From Maniola hyperantus (lineage: Eukaryota; Arthropoda; Insecta; Lepidoptera; Nymphalidae), in contig NC_048554.1 in assembly GCF_902806685.2 (NCBI RefSeq), forward strand, positions 9,176,001 to 9,240,000: DNA of 64,000 nt. Direction: 5' to 3'. The translations under genes were made by a program, and so were the position numbers. The notes beneath the pieces were generated by a model, which worked only from the letters and a program-made list of their open reading frames with translations, searched no databases and was not told the DNA's origin. How positions within the stretch are numbered: position 1 is the stretch's first letter; each line of letters opens with the position of its first letter. Shown here one piece after another: positions 47,001 to 56,572 of the stretch.

Positions 47001-50000
47001 GTATATGAATATGGGTAGGTAAGTATATGACCAAAATTTCAAGTGGGGCAAAGTAGTCATCAAAGGCTAGGTCTGTTACAAAGTATAGTCAACATACAGA
47101 GTTTATTCGCCACTCTTTGACAATATTAGAATATGCGAGTTTTATGGGCATTCAAAACATCACTTCAATATGATTAGGTACCACAAGGTACCTAGGCCTA
47201 GGTACATAGATAGTGTGTACAGTAAGAGAGGTAGTGTGTATTTACGAGCTTGCTTTCTCTCAATTTGCAAATAGTAAAATGAAGAGTGTTTAAATTGTAG
47301 AAAAGAGTCTACGATTTTGGCATGCCTGTGATTTATTTTTAGAGTTTCGCGTACGACTAAAATATGAAAAACTGAACCCTTATAGGATCACTCGTATACC
47401 AAAAAGTGTTCGTCTGCTATATTATGTTCGTCTGCCAATTTTCTACTTTACTGAACTGATTTAGTTATTTGGTATGAATTTCTGTGACTCAAACTCGGGC
47501 GTGTAAAGTAAATACACAAATTATTAATTTGGAGGCCAATTTAAAAATAAAGTTTTACAAACTGAACTGTACCGTGTGACATATGAAAATATGATGAAAG
47601 AGCTTGTTGTGACGGCCTAAAATGTATTTTTTGTAATTTAAAAAGTTATATTAGGAAAATAGAATTGACTATTTCTCTTCTATATTATCTGCTACTACTG
47701 AGCCTAAAATTAAAATAAAAACTTACGTCATATCCCGGCCCTTTCCACGCGAGTTCATCTCGCACTTGGCCGGTTGTTTTCTTAGTTCATTTCACGATAA
47801 GTACCTAAGCGGAACGTCCGTTTATCTCTTACAGCCGCACTCAGAGTCGCTAATTGCTAATTGTTACTTAAGATTGAGTTAAACGAGACAGAGCTATATC
47901 TCTAACATAAATTTGTCTCGATACCTATTGCGATCGATTGAAAACCTATAGCGTACTTCCCGTTGACCTAGGCAAATTTGGCAGATAGCTGTAGGTCTTA
48001 TAACATAAGTAAAGGAAAAATCAGAAAGCCTTGAATTTGTGGATACATCTACACTAAATTGTAGTTTTTTTGTACCTAAAGTATTTTTTAGATGTTTTTT
48101 ATTTTAAACATGAATCACAGATTTTTTTACGTTCTCTAATAGAATTTGAACAACTCCATTAAATAATACGGAACCCTAAAAATGAACAAGATATCTACAT
48201 TATGTTCTGCATTATTCAGATTTTTGTCGCATGTTACTAAGGCGTAGGTATCTTACTATACTTGTACGAGTTATCCTTGATCTCTTTAGGCCAAGTTGGT
48301 ATAAAAGTACCTTCAACCTCACTGGATTACTTAGCTCCATTAAATTAAAAAATAAATTGACTTCGCAATAACACGGTGTAATATATTATAATTAATTATT
48401 ATTAATTTATTATAACCTTACAAACGCGATGTAAATCGATTTTTATGACTATATAAACTCTTGTTTAAAAATCACTTATTGGTATTATAGTCATCGCAAA
48501 ATCTTACGTAAAGTAGCCCCTTACAGGATCACTTAGTTGTCTGTCTGTCAGACTGTCCTAGAAACCTATAGCCCTATAGGGCACTTCCCGTTGACCTAGA
48601 ATCATGAAATTTGGCAGACAGGTAGGTCTTATAGCATAGGTAAGGGGAAAAATCTGAAAACCGTGAATTTGTGTAGACATCACACAAAAAATATTAAAAT
48701 GTGTTCATGAACAATTAATTATTATTTTCAATTTTGAAAGTAAGATTATACCAATTGGGGTGTCCTATGAAAGGGGTTGATCTGTATATTCTAAAACAGA
48801 TTTTTATTTAATTTTATCCACAACAGTTTTTGATTTATCGTGCAAAATGTCGAAAAAAATACCTTTCGCCCTCCTTATCTCCGAAGTTTATCAATCAAAT
48901 AATCTGAAATAATTACGGTCGATAGAAATTTATGTATATTTTACAGTAAAAATACCTCTACAAACAAAGTTAGTTTTGCGGTTCGTTAACAAAAGTGTTT
49001 TTTACCGTAGTACGGAACCCTCAGTGCGCGAGTTTAACTTGGCCAGGTTTTTTTAAATGAAAATGTTACAGTAAAACTTACTATAGTAAACTACTTAAAC
49101 TGACCTTATTAATTAATCACTGTACAATTAATCATGTCCGCATGTTACGGTGCCAAGAAAACTGGCTGCATTTTGCAATGAAGTAATAGGTATAACTGAT
49201 TGTAATCCATACTAATATTACAAATGCGAAAGTGTGTCTGTCTGTCTGTCTGTCTGCTAGCTTTTCACGGCCCATCCGTTTAACTGATTTCGATGAAATT
49301 TGGTACAGAGATAGCTTGCATCCCGGGGAAGGATAAAGGCTACTTTTGATCCCGGAAAATCTTCCCACGGGATTTCAAAGATTGAAATCCACGCGGACGA
49401 AGTCGCGAGCATCATCTAGTTACTTATAAGAAAAATCAGCCAATGCACAATGTTTTAACCTTTATATTTTCGATACCAGACAGATTTTTTTGGGACCAGT
49501 CGCAAATGCATTAACGCCCAATTTTTTTATGCGTTAATCATACAAGTTTTTTTTGCCTTTGACATTGATTGATTGGCACCTAACAATTATCCAAAAGTCA
49601 TATTATTATTACAATACTAGCTGACCCGGCGAACTTCGTACCGCCTAACAGTCGATTCTTTTTTTTTTTAATACTTACAATTTTTTTTAATTTTTCTCTC
49701 CGTAAGAACCATCGTCGTACTTCAAGGAATATTATAAAAAAAGAATTACCGAAATCGGTGCAACTATTTTCGAGATTTGCGATGAGTAACTTACATTATG
49801 TTTTCTATATGATACAAACATTGAGTAGTTTCTTTTTTAAAATTATTTAAAGGAATTTTAAATTAGGTAAATGACTATTAAATATAACGCGTAAAATTTA
49901 AGTCCTCACGCGCCATTTTAACTTTTTGTATGATTTTTTGGTCAAAAGTGCGACTTTAGTCCTTATTTTAAAGGTGAGCCGTTTTGACATGACTGTTGAC

Positions 50001-52940
50001 CCATAGAGTTAAAATGGCGCGTGAGGAGTCAACTACTACTGCGTTTACAATAATTAGCAAAAAACTTAGCAGAGTCAAACATCTACAATAATTTATTGTA
50101 TCTAACTAGCAGACGGGAGTTCAATGTTGTTTTTTTATCATTCGTAATAATTCATTAAGGATTTTTTTGTGGGTTTTAGCCTTTTTTTGTTTATCTAAAA
50201 TACTGCCGTTTAGCTGATGCTAAAATAACTTAAATCGGTCAAGTACGAGTCGAACTCGAATACACGAAGGGTTCCCGTACCTACCATCGTACTAGAAATA
50301 ACACTTTTTAAGTATAACAATAGGCAATAAGTTTTTTTATTTTCATGGCAGCCATGTTGAATTTTCAATCATTTGTTACTATAACGGCAATAGAAATACA
50401 CATTCTATAAAAAATTAACTCTCTACCTATAACGGGATACAGCCTGCTGACAGACAGACGGACAGATAGACGGACGGAAGGACAGCAGGTACTAGTAATA
50501 AGGCCCCGTTAGCACCCTTCGAGTACGGAACCCTAAATAGAAACGAGCCACATGTCACGAACTATTCATATTTTTAATAAAAACAATTAATAATTTAATT
50601 TGTTTAATGACCTAATCCATTACTAACCTTTTAGCCTTAATCTGTATCGTAGTTTAAATGTGTGTGTGACACAGATGAACCGATCTCATGGGCATACATG
50701 TGTTTCAATAATGTTTAGGTACTTAGGTAGGTATGTTATAATGATGTTAAAGTGATCATTTAACAAGGGCTAAAAGTGGTTTTGCTAAAAATATTGAATA
50801 AAATATCATCATCACAACTGTATAATACACCAACCTATTAAGTAGGCGCTTTTGAACTGACTATTTAGGGTTCCGTAGCCAAATGGCAAAAAACGGAACC
50901 CTTATAGATTCGTCATGTCTGTCTGTGTGTATGTCACAGCCACTTTTTTCCGAAACTATAAGAGCTATACTGTTGAAACTTGGTAAGTAGATGTATTCTG
51001 TGAACCGCATTAAGATTTTTACACAAAAATACAATAAATTTTGGGGTTCCTCATACTTAGAACTGAAACTCAAAATTTTTTTTTTCATTAAACCCATATC
51101 TTTCCCCTATCTATGGATAGGTCTTCAAAAATGATATTGAGGTTTCTAACATTATTTTTTTCCAAACTGAATAGTTTGCGCGAGAGACACTTCCAAAGTG
51201 GTAAAATGTGTGTTTGTGTGTGTGTAACTTCTAAAATAAGAGAGTGATTTTCCGGAATAAAAAGTAACTTATGTCTTGCTTTAGGGTATAATCTAACTCC
51301 ATCCCAAATTTCAGCCAAATCCGTCCAGCAGCTTTTGCGTGAAAGAGTAACAAACATACACACATACACACAAACTTTCGCCTTTGTAATATAAGTGTGA
51401 TTATTTATTTTCTCATAACGTGTTATGTTGGTAGATAAACAGACCAATATGAAAATACTTTTACTTTTATTATAGCTCCAGTGATGTTTAAATGCGGCAT
51501 ACTTTTGCAAATTATGAAGAAAATAACTTTTTCAACTTTATGAATAGTAATATCTCAGAAACTGTGAATCTTAAAAGAAAAAGTGTAAAACTAATTTTAT
51601 AGATAATTGCATGATCTACAATTTTGTAAAACTTACTGTACTGAAAAACGAAAAAAAAACCATATTTGCGAACTTTGATCTTGAATAGCTTTTATTGCAA
51701 ATGTCAGATCGATGGGGACTTTTCACATTTCATTTATAATGGTGTTCTAAACATGCGTACAAATTTTCAGCTCTATGCGAATTAATGTAACCTTGAATGT
51801 CTATTTTGACTGGGCTAATAGGTACCTACCGTACAACATGGTCCATTTAAGAACAATTTTACCGAACTTTTCGTGCATACCTAAATTATGAATTTTAGAG
51901 GTAGGTGCTATAAATAGAAATGTAGAAAACTATCAAATTAAACATTGCCGATACATTTGTCTCAATTGTTTTTTAGCAAACTTTTTCTCTCTCTAAAGTA
52001 TAATTAAGGAAGTTTTTTTTGTATTTACAAATTCTAAAACGTATATTTGGTATTTAACCTAAATTAATTGCAGCCGGTACAAATAATAAAGTAAGTCACA
52101 GAGCCAAGTGCCACAATACGCACACTGTAGTAAAGCCATGACGTAGCGTAGACATAACAATATTCAGCAAAAATATTTAGGTAAGTAGGTAAGTACTGTA
52201 CTCGTACTATATGCCTTTAATTTTTCGATTTGCAAAGTAAACAAACATTAAAATATAATTAACTAGCTTATGCCCGCGAGTTCATCCGCGTGGACAACAC
52301 AAATTTCAAACCCCTATTTTACCCCTTTAGGGGTTGAATTTTAAAAAATCCTTTCTTAGCGGATGACTACGTTATAAATTATAATAGCTATCTGCATGCC
52401 ATAGGTAAATATTCATAGGTATTTGAAATACCTATGAACAAGTATCATACCGTATTACATTCTGGCATTTATTTTACTTTCGCTAGTAAATAGTAGTATC
52501 TATTGAAGATACAATATTACAAGAAGTCATGCCCCATTGTGTCTACTCTCTATAGTGCTAGGATTACTATAATATTTATTCAAACGTGCCTCTGAATAAT
52601 TACTATCAGCTCTGGGTTAAGGTTTATACTGACCTTGTTTATTTATGTCCCATAAAACAACGATACAGCCAAGCCTTGCCAGTCTCAAGGCTATTAGACT
52701 TCCTAGACCTCCTCCTCCGCCGGTCACAAGGGCTATGCTACCTCTGAGATCCTTCTTTGGGATTCCAATAATTGACCTATATATTCCTTGTATGACATGT
52801 CCGATCGCGACCATCAAAAATGCAAGTACATCGAAAACTGTCTGTATCACCGTGTACTTATCTCTCATACATTCTGGAATCTCTCTCGTTAGCGGTCCAG
52901 GCCTCATGCCATTCATATATTCTTGGGTCTCTGTTGACAT
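31862..52940 (-). CDS. Short-chain dehydrogenase/reductase, SDR16C / 17beta-HSD11 / retinol dehydrogenase-like; 6 exons, 362 aa
   Basis: Six exons join to 1,089 nt in frame. It should be an NAD(H)-dependent oxidoreductase of lipid-like alcohols (retinoid, steroid or fatty alcohol), anchored in ER or lipid-droplet membrane. Seen: hydrophobic anchor about 31-58; cofactor motif TGGGGGLG (73-80); Asp98 at the end of beta-2 (favours NAD); NNAG 150-153; Asn175; catalytic Ser203, Tyr216, Lys220 (YCSSK); and a downstream CPYF in place of the family's PG loop, as in HSD17B11-type enzymes. The start at 52940 is the first ATG of the open frame and has AAA before it. At 362 aa it exceeds the roughly 300 aa of vertebrate HSD17B11 because of an extra N-terminal stretch of about 30 aa and a polar C-terminal extension ending HERQV. 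The exact substrate cannot be told from the sequence. Confidence 0.94.
32043..33459 (-). other. SDR intron 5
   Basis: Contains a reversed R fragment (about 32100-32300) and palindromic MITE family H (32612-32800), with CTAACGCGCCATTTTAACTC and its complement AAAATGGCGC. No exon seen. Confidence 0.6.
32612..32800. mobile_element. Palindromic MITE family H
   Basis: Arms share GCGCCATTTTAA and AAGGTGAAC-type words. The second copy at 49903-50035 is a cleaner palindrome with CTCACGCGCCATTTTAACT. Confidence 0.7.
33460..33576 (-). CDS. SDR exon 5
   Basis: Encodes RFVPTLSSNEVADRVVLAIR then MPAYFRLLLPFKW, matching the 'P.L....VAD.IV.AI' region of SDR16C enzymes. The acceptor is TTCCAG at 33577-33582; the donor is GTAAGT, phase 2. 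Its acceptor and first 25 bp or so are repeated three times upstream in the gene (33681-34045). Confidence 0.93.
33553..34045 (-). repeat. Tandem array containing the exon 5 acceptor
   Basis: Four units of 121-131 bp (about 33555, 33681, 33811, 33933). Each carries the CAG acceptor and about 25 bp of exon 5 start; the CTG positions are 33577, 33698, 33829 and 33952. Only the first belongs to the real exon. The repeated word is GAATCTGGAACTTAA. Confidence 0.92.
34137..34740 (-). repeat. Family G repeat with a nested MITE
   Basis: Family G from GGGTTTCATACCTCAAAAGG to CACTTGGCCTGTTTTT, interrupted at 34286-34449 by MITE family I. Confidence 0.8.
34286..34449. mobile_element. MITE family I nested in family G
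   Basis: Ends GTATAAGTCCTGCAAATT and AAATTTGCGGGACTTATAC are inverted. The host repeat's word 'aggtctta...aagtaaagg' is split by it. An inverted second copy lies at 59838-60012. Confidence 0.82.
35160..35325 (+). repeat. Family Q repeat
   Basis: From AAAAACTGACTGACTGATC through TACTGGGCGGATCAGGCTGA to AGACGAAGTTGCTCG. Lies in SDR intron 4, about 100 bp from exon 4. Confidence 0.6.
35427..35674 (-). CDS. SDR exon 4 (catalytic Ser-Tyr-Lys)
   Basis: Encodes TVKAFLPAMIEENEGHIVTI, ASMAGHVGVAKLVDYCSSKS, AACGFDEALRLELE and LICPYFI. Ser203, Tyr216 and Lys220 are intact with normal 13- and 4-residue spacing. The donor is GTGAGA, phase 2. Confidence 0.95.
35715..36695. mobile_element. Repeat cluster in SDR intron 3
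   Basis: 35715-35990 is a repeat with CAGGCGGGTCACCTGATGTT and ATGCGTTGCCGGCC. 36001-36285 is SINE S1 (minus), with GTTTTCCTTCACCGTTAAAG. 36375-36520 is an S2 fragment. 36565-36695 is partial MITE A (CTCTACAAATCCGAAATC). The long open frame at 35872-36144 is a by-product of the first two. Confidence 0.7.
37353..37460. mobile_element. Palindromic MITE family B, truncated copy
   Basis: Starts ATAGTACGCGGACATGTCGA and stops in the middle at GCGGGTGACGTA, so the right arm is missing. Confidence 0.75.
37768..37878 (-). CDS. SDR exon 3 (NNAG motif)
   Basis: Encodes VSLLINNAGVVSGQYLLDTP and FDVNILSHFW. The NNAG motif stabilises the central sheet, and Asn175 is the fourth catalytic residue of classical SDRs. 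111 nt, phase 0 at both ends; the acceptor is CAACAG and the donor GTATGT. Confidence 0.94.
38290..38500 (+). mobile_element. Non-LTR LINE 3' end
   Basis: The frame reads GDRRAGSFSAQRISLAVQRL and then NAASILDIIPYAAGHDLYSI before a stop. It is the same family as the element at 40793-41187 but a different member. The 3' part is A-rich. Confidence 0.7.
38605..40016. mobile_element. MITE/SINE cluster in SDR intron 2
   Basis: 38605-38784 is MITE B. 38825-39010 is MITE A, full, with CAAAAGTGATGAACATCG arms. 39477-39645 is MITE B. 39655-39770 is a P fragment with GTCCGTCTGTCTGTC. 39789-39917 is the 3' half of SINE S1. 39960-40016 is a P end. Confidence 0.75.
40198..40630 (+). repeat. Family G repeat, forward copy
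   Basis: From ACCGGCCAAGTGCGAGTCAG through (GACA)n at 40549-40574 to GAGGTACGGAACCCT. Close to the reverse of 1555-1986. Confidence 0.8.
40793..41187 (+). mobile_element. 5'-truncated non-LTR retrotransposon inside the exon-2 copy
   Basis: Flanked by the 12-bp direct repeat ACTTTACCAACG (40781-40792 and 41188-41199), a target-site duplication. One frame reads VETLGPWGPSAIRLFKEIAK, then a TGA, then RAGSYLGQRISLAIQKGNAA, resembling the C-terminal end of Jockey-like reverse-transcriptase polyproteins. The 3' end is AATAAAGTCATTCTA. Confidence 0.8.
41188..41300 (-). pseudogene. Damaged second copy of SDR exon 2
   Basis: 41199-41262 encodes VDLTKQDDIYRVAKQVDQDV, near identical to exon 2, but beyond 41262 the similarity falls off and the CF-G-Y part is lost. 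On the other side the copy is split: its splice-donor flank lies at 40755-40792, separated by a 395-bp LINE. The donor next to the exon copy now reads GTTAGA instead of GTAAGT. Probably not spliced into mRNA. Confidence 0.8.
41340..41655 (-). mobile_element. LINE 3' end with (TTTGAC)n tail
   Basis: Plus strand ends TTTGACTTTGACTTTGACT at 41635-41653, only about 27 bp from SDR exon 2. The body CATCTGCCATCAAAAAGAG also occurs, inverted, at 59463-59640. CR1/L2-like by its tail type; this is inference. Confidence 0.6.
41680..41804 (-). CDS. SDR exon 2
   Basis: Encodes GLEDTVKLVKGVGGKCF and YIVDLTKRDDIYRVAKQV, the beta-3/alpha segment ('Y.VDLT....I...A..V') before the NNAG strand. The acceptor is TTTCAG; the donor is GTAAGT, phase 0. 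A damaged copy of this exon lies at 41188-41300. Confidence 0.93.
42159..42369. repeat. Perfect 85-bp inverted repeat with 41-bp spacer
   Basis: The left arm 42159-42243 and right arm 42285-42369 are exact complements by hand comparison. The arms contain AGAATGGATCTGGCGTCGAT. The spacer itself has weak further pairing (GTGTGTAT and ATACACGC). Lies in SDR intron 1. Confidence 0.96.
42670..42935 (+). mobile_element. RTE LINE fragment
   Basis: Frame RNEEICRRTRVTELP, then GRTTSDESQGAAG from another frame, ending GGTTGATGATGATGATGATG. Shorter relative of 13630-14140 with internal deletions. Confidence 0.75.
44083..44510. mobile_element. TIR MITE family J
   Basis: Ends TTAGGCCCTTCATACATTAC and its complement GTAATGTAAGAAGGGCCTTA, 26-bp arms with two differences. 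The interior repeats GCGTAGGATAC. Confidence 0.78.
44790..45052. mobile_element. TIR MITE family K
   Basis: Ends TAGCTTACGCACTAGATCCG and the inverted CGGATGAGTGCGTAACCGCT, imperfect. Confidence 0.6.
45528..45665 (+). mobile_element. tRNA-derived SINE family S3
   Basis: Head GCCTCGATAGCTCAACGG followed by a GGTCGCCG B-box region and GGGGAATATTAGTCATCAT. A fuller copy is at 54467-54640. Head-only relative at 16426. Confidence 0.65.
46640..46945 (+). mobile_element. SINE family S2, full copy
   Basis: tRNA-like B box GGTTCTATTCC, then GGTCTGGTCTGGTGAAAGAG and GCCGTGGCTAGTTGCCACCC, with the end CAAGGGCTAACTTGTGTC. Confidence 0.75.
48520..49050 (-). repeat. Family G repeat
   Basis: From CAGGATCACTTAGTTGTCTG through GTTGACCTAGAATCATGAAA to GGAACCCTCAGTGCGCGAG. 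Contains about 130 bp of extra sequence at about 48860-49010 relative to other copies. Confidence 0.7.
49205..50537. repeat. R, H and P repeat cluster
   Basis: 49205-49420 is R (minus): ATCCATACTAATATTACAAA then (TCTG)n and CACGCGGACGAAGTCGCGAG. 49618-49800 is a separate RTE-like tail. 49903-50035 is MITE H. 50230-50537 is P, with GGGTTCCCGTACC and GAGTACGGAACCCTAAA. Confidence 0.7.
52634..52940 (-). CDS. SDR exon 1 (membrane anchor, cofactor motif)
   Basis: Encodes MSTETQEYMNGMRPGP, a hydrophobic segment (DVLAFLMVAIGHVIQGIY), then ALVTGGGGGLGSLIALRLAR and VVLWDINKQ. The donor is GTCAGT, phase 1. The open frame extends 9 codons upstream of this ATG without another ATG. Confidence 0.93.
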
Positions 52941-54466
52941 TTTGTTAGGATTAATTGATGTTCCCAATTAATTTATCTATTGAGCATTACTTGCTTTTCG
53001 ATATTCTTCTTCGGTTACCTGGCCCATCAAAGCTTCGTTTTAAGAGACCATTTATCTGCAAAGAAGAAAATCATACGTTATTTTTTTCAATACACTTAAT
53101 TTTTATTTATTTTAAAATATGTACCTACTCTAAAATTTCATCAAAATAAATCTCATCTCTAATTTAAAATTTAGTATGAAATCAACGAAAATATCAACGA
53201 TGTTTGTTTATTTTAAAATATATTTAAACTATGTTTATATAACTATTAATTAGTATAATATAATATAATTATTATACTATACTACAATTATAATAATAAT
53301 AAATTCAAGGGTTACATTAAATTCAACGAAACATAATAAATGGTCTTAGATATAAGTAGGTACATAGGACGATGTTGATGGTGTACTAGAACTATTGAAG
53401 GCAATTTCCATAGTTCCACAATGTTCTGATTTTTAATTGGTCATAAATAATATTATTTTCTTACATAACATCAACCTATCGACTTTAAATTGCTGTAAAA
53501 CGAATATAAAAATATTCCATGATATAAAAATAGCATTGATACGTTTATGATCTGTGAATAGCACAAAAAATACATGTTTTAGGGTGTGTAGGTATCTATG
53601 TGTAATTGTACCAATTTTTTTCGGCTATTTTATGCCAATAAAACGGAAACGATGGGTCTAAATAGGTATACAAAACTTATAATATCACACTCGTAGTTGA
53701 AAAGGAAAACGTTATAACTTATAACAGGCATAAAACACAATTGTACCTAATGGTAAAACCAACTTTTTAAACTTAATTGGATTGTACTTCCTTCACACAA
53801 TAAATAAAAGGAAAAGGTTACCTACTGACTGACTGACCTGAAAGATGGAGCTGAAAGGCATACATATAGCTATTATGACATAGGCATCCGCTAAGATTTT
53901 TTTTGAAAATTAATCCACTAAAGGGGGTAAAATAATGGTTTGAAATTTATATGAAAGTCTGTCAGTTTCAAGATTGGCGGCTATTAGGCGGTGGTATATA
54001 AGCCTTTTGGTTTAAAAAGAAGGAATACGTGTATCACGTTTACCAAAAATTCCACCCCCAAAATAGGGGTGAAAGTTTATATAGTCGTCATTTTTCAAGT
54101 TTTGCAAACATTTCATGATTTTAGAAAATTCTACGAGGAAAGGAAGGGGAAAACGGGTCTTTCACGGGCATGTAGAGATTTATATAATAGGTAGCGATAT
54201 AAATGTTCCACTCGATGCGGCGCTTCATAATAACAACATGTTCCAACCAACATCTGCATCGGTGTAAGCACTGCTGTTAATCGTAATCCGCTTGACGCAG
54301 TCCGCTTCTACAAACATAAGTAAGTCAGAACAGACTATAGCCTACTAGAGCTACCTATACCAAGAGTTTCGTGCAAGTTTAATTTTTACAAAGAGAGATC
54401 TGGGCTATACGGTATTTACAATAATCTTATTCCACGCGGACGAAGTCGTGGCCAAAAGAGCCTTCA

Positions 54467-54640
54467 GAGCCTCGATAGCTCAACGGTTAAAAGTGCGGAC
54501 TGAAATCTGTAAGATCGCCGGTTCTAACCCCACCTATTGCACTATTGTCGTACCTACTCCTAGTACAAGCTTTACGCTTAGTTGGGGAGGAAAGGAGAAT
54601 ATTAGTTAGCATGATAAGCTTGGCCAATGTGCTTTAAAAA
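54467..54640 (+). mobile_element. tRNA-derived SINE family S3, fuller copy
   Basis: GCCTCGATAGCTCAACGGTT head, CCGGTTCTAACCCCACC B box, TGCACTATTGTCGTACC body, GGAATATTAGT-like tail. Not a functional tRNA: no folding cloverleaf with acceptor stem was seen. Confidence 0.7.
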
Positions 54641-55001
54641 AATACTTAAATCAGACATTCGTATACAGCTTTGGTCTGCGTCCGGTGTACAGGCCAATCG
54701 CTTTTCAACAGCTCGCAGGCATAATATTACCCAACTCAAGTAATTCCAGCCCCGTTAGTCATCAGACACTGCAGAGAGACCCCTGTCTCTCAGCCTTATA
54801 TTATCAGTTATTAGTTATTACCAACTTCTGTAATATAGCTGTAAAATTGTTATTATCACAGCTATCCCGCTAGGGGCTGTCAAGGTAAACAGCAAGAAAT
54901 ATAATATTAAATTACTCTCTAACGAGAGGTAAACAGTTCCATGGTAGTGGTACCTACTATTACTAACAAAGGCCGATTCTCTATGGTACCTAGAGATCAT
55001 G

Positions 55002-55035
55002 TACAGTCCGTTCACTTTATAGTGAACGGACTGTA
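55002..55035. repeat. Perfect 15-bp-arm palindrome
   Basis: TACAGTCCGTTCACT, spacer TTAT, then the exact complement. Isolated from other recognised repeats. Confidence 0.9.
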
Positions 55036-55837
55036 GATTGAAGAGACTATATTAGAAGCTTGTCAAATCTAGATTGTAAGTAAAGAGCAGGCTACAGAAT
55101 CACACAGAGTCCTAAACAAAGAATTTAGATGTACTACTACGTAGTGTCCTAAACAAATTACAATCTAAGCAGTAAGTATAGCAATTCATTTTGATAGCAA
55201 AAATCAGAGATCTGATGTAATTTTTAACTACATATTAATATATGTATAAAAAAATTCTTACTCTTAAATCTTTTACTCATCTTTATTATTATCTTCGTTG
55301 TTCACACAAATTCAAATAGAACCGGCAACATATTATTTTGCTTCCCTTTCTCTACTACAATCTCAATGTTTATTAGTGCCACAGTCCGACAGCATTAAAG
55401 TGGTGAAAATAAATTACGTATAAATCGAATTACTAGGCATTATGATTAGCATTACTGCTGTATAGTGGGTGTTTTTATTGCATTGACCTTGATTGATGCT
55501 GGTACTTCTAGCGCTTAGTGAGGATATTTATCTAATAAATCATGTTAGCTTTGTAGTTACTCCACTCATTATTTTTTATTATCTTCATAATATCAAAGTT
55601 TAAGTATGTATACAAAATTTAATAAAACAAACTAAATATTGTTTCGGGTGTTAACGTTTTAACGTTGGGGGGCCAAACGTTTCCAAAATTAGACAATTTG
55701 GGTCTCATTAGATCAGTACACCTTAATCTAGGCTCGTACTTTTTATTTTTTTAGTATTTTAGTTTACATTTCTAAAAATTTTGAAAATTGGACCACATTT
55801 ACGGGGAGAAAAACGTTATCGCTTGTTATATAAAAAC

Positions 55838-56045
55838 TAGCTGATGCCCGCGACTTCGTACGTGTGGATTTAGGCTTTAAAAAATCCAGTGGAAACTCTT
55901 TGATTTCCTGGGATAAAAAGTAGCCTGTCACTCTCAGGTGTTTAAGTAGGTATACCCCATGCAAAAAATCCGTTGCACCGTTGCGACGTGATTGAAGGAC
56001 AAACCAACAAACAAACACACTTTCGCAATTTTATAATAAGGGTAC
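55838..56045 (+). repeat. Family R repeat
   Basis: From ACTAGCTGATGCCCGCGACT to CACTTTCGCAATTTTATAAT and GGGTACTGAT. Confidence 0.7.
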
Positions 56046-56408
56046 TGATTTACAGAGATATTTGGTTGAAACTGAATAATCTCTATTTTATTGATTTATC
56101 ATTGAAACTGATAATTGTTATAGCACTTTGTAGCTGTGTAGTAGGTATTTGATATTACATTGACCTTGACTGATGGTGGTACAGCCAGCGCTAGCGTGGT
56201 TGTTGCAATACTGTTGCGTTCACCGACCGATGGCTGGTTGCGACACCAACCTGATGTATGAAGGAGTAAAGTTTTGTACACATAAGCGACCACGGTATTG
56301 TCGATAAAGTGTTAATGGAATTTGGAATACGATAAGTTCAAGCGTTCCAAAATATTTGCCTACATGAGCATCGAAATATAAATAGTACCTTCCTAATTTC
56401 GATGTACC

Positions 56409-56572
56409 TATAGTACGCGACAGGTCGAGATGGCAATCGAGGAGAGAACGCCCTGCACATTCGCACAGCCCGGCGCTAGCATGGTGCGGGCGTGCGCAGG
56501 TGACGTGCGGGTGTGCGGGGCGTCCCCCTGCCTCATACCCCGATTGCTATCTCAACCTTTCGCGGACTATAC
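56409..56572. mobile_element. Palindromic MITE family B, last copy
   Basis: Ends TATAGTACGCGACAGGTCGA and AACCTTTCGCGGACTATA. The core has drifted, with fewer CpG than other copies. Confidence 0.8.

Larger units (their letters stand above)
41805..52633 (-). other. SDR intron 1 (10.8 kb)
   Basis: No exon recognised. Repeats in order: inverted repeat 42159-42369, LINE 42670, MITEs 44083-44510 and 44790-45052, SINEs 45215, 45528 and 46640, family G 48520-49050, R (minus) 49205-49420, a 'CTGACCCGGCGAACTTCGTA' repeat 49618-49800, MITE H 49903-50035, P 50230-50537, a repeat 51215-51400 and Q (minus) 52264-52400. The stretch 43000-44080 is AT-rich with nothing seen. Confidence 0.65.

Noticed and set aside
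52965..52967. Upstream start for the SDR protein (9 codons earlier)
   Set aside because: The codon there is TTG, not ATG. The first ATG of the open frame is at 52940-52938.
52645..52971. 108-codon plus-strand frame with a proline run
   Set aside because: It is the antisense of SDR exon 1; the proline run is the complement of the Gly-rich cofactor motif.
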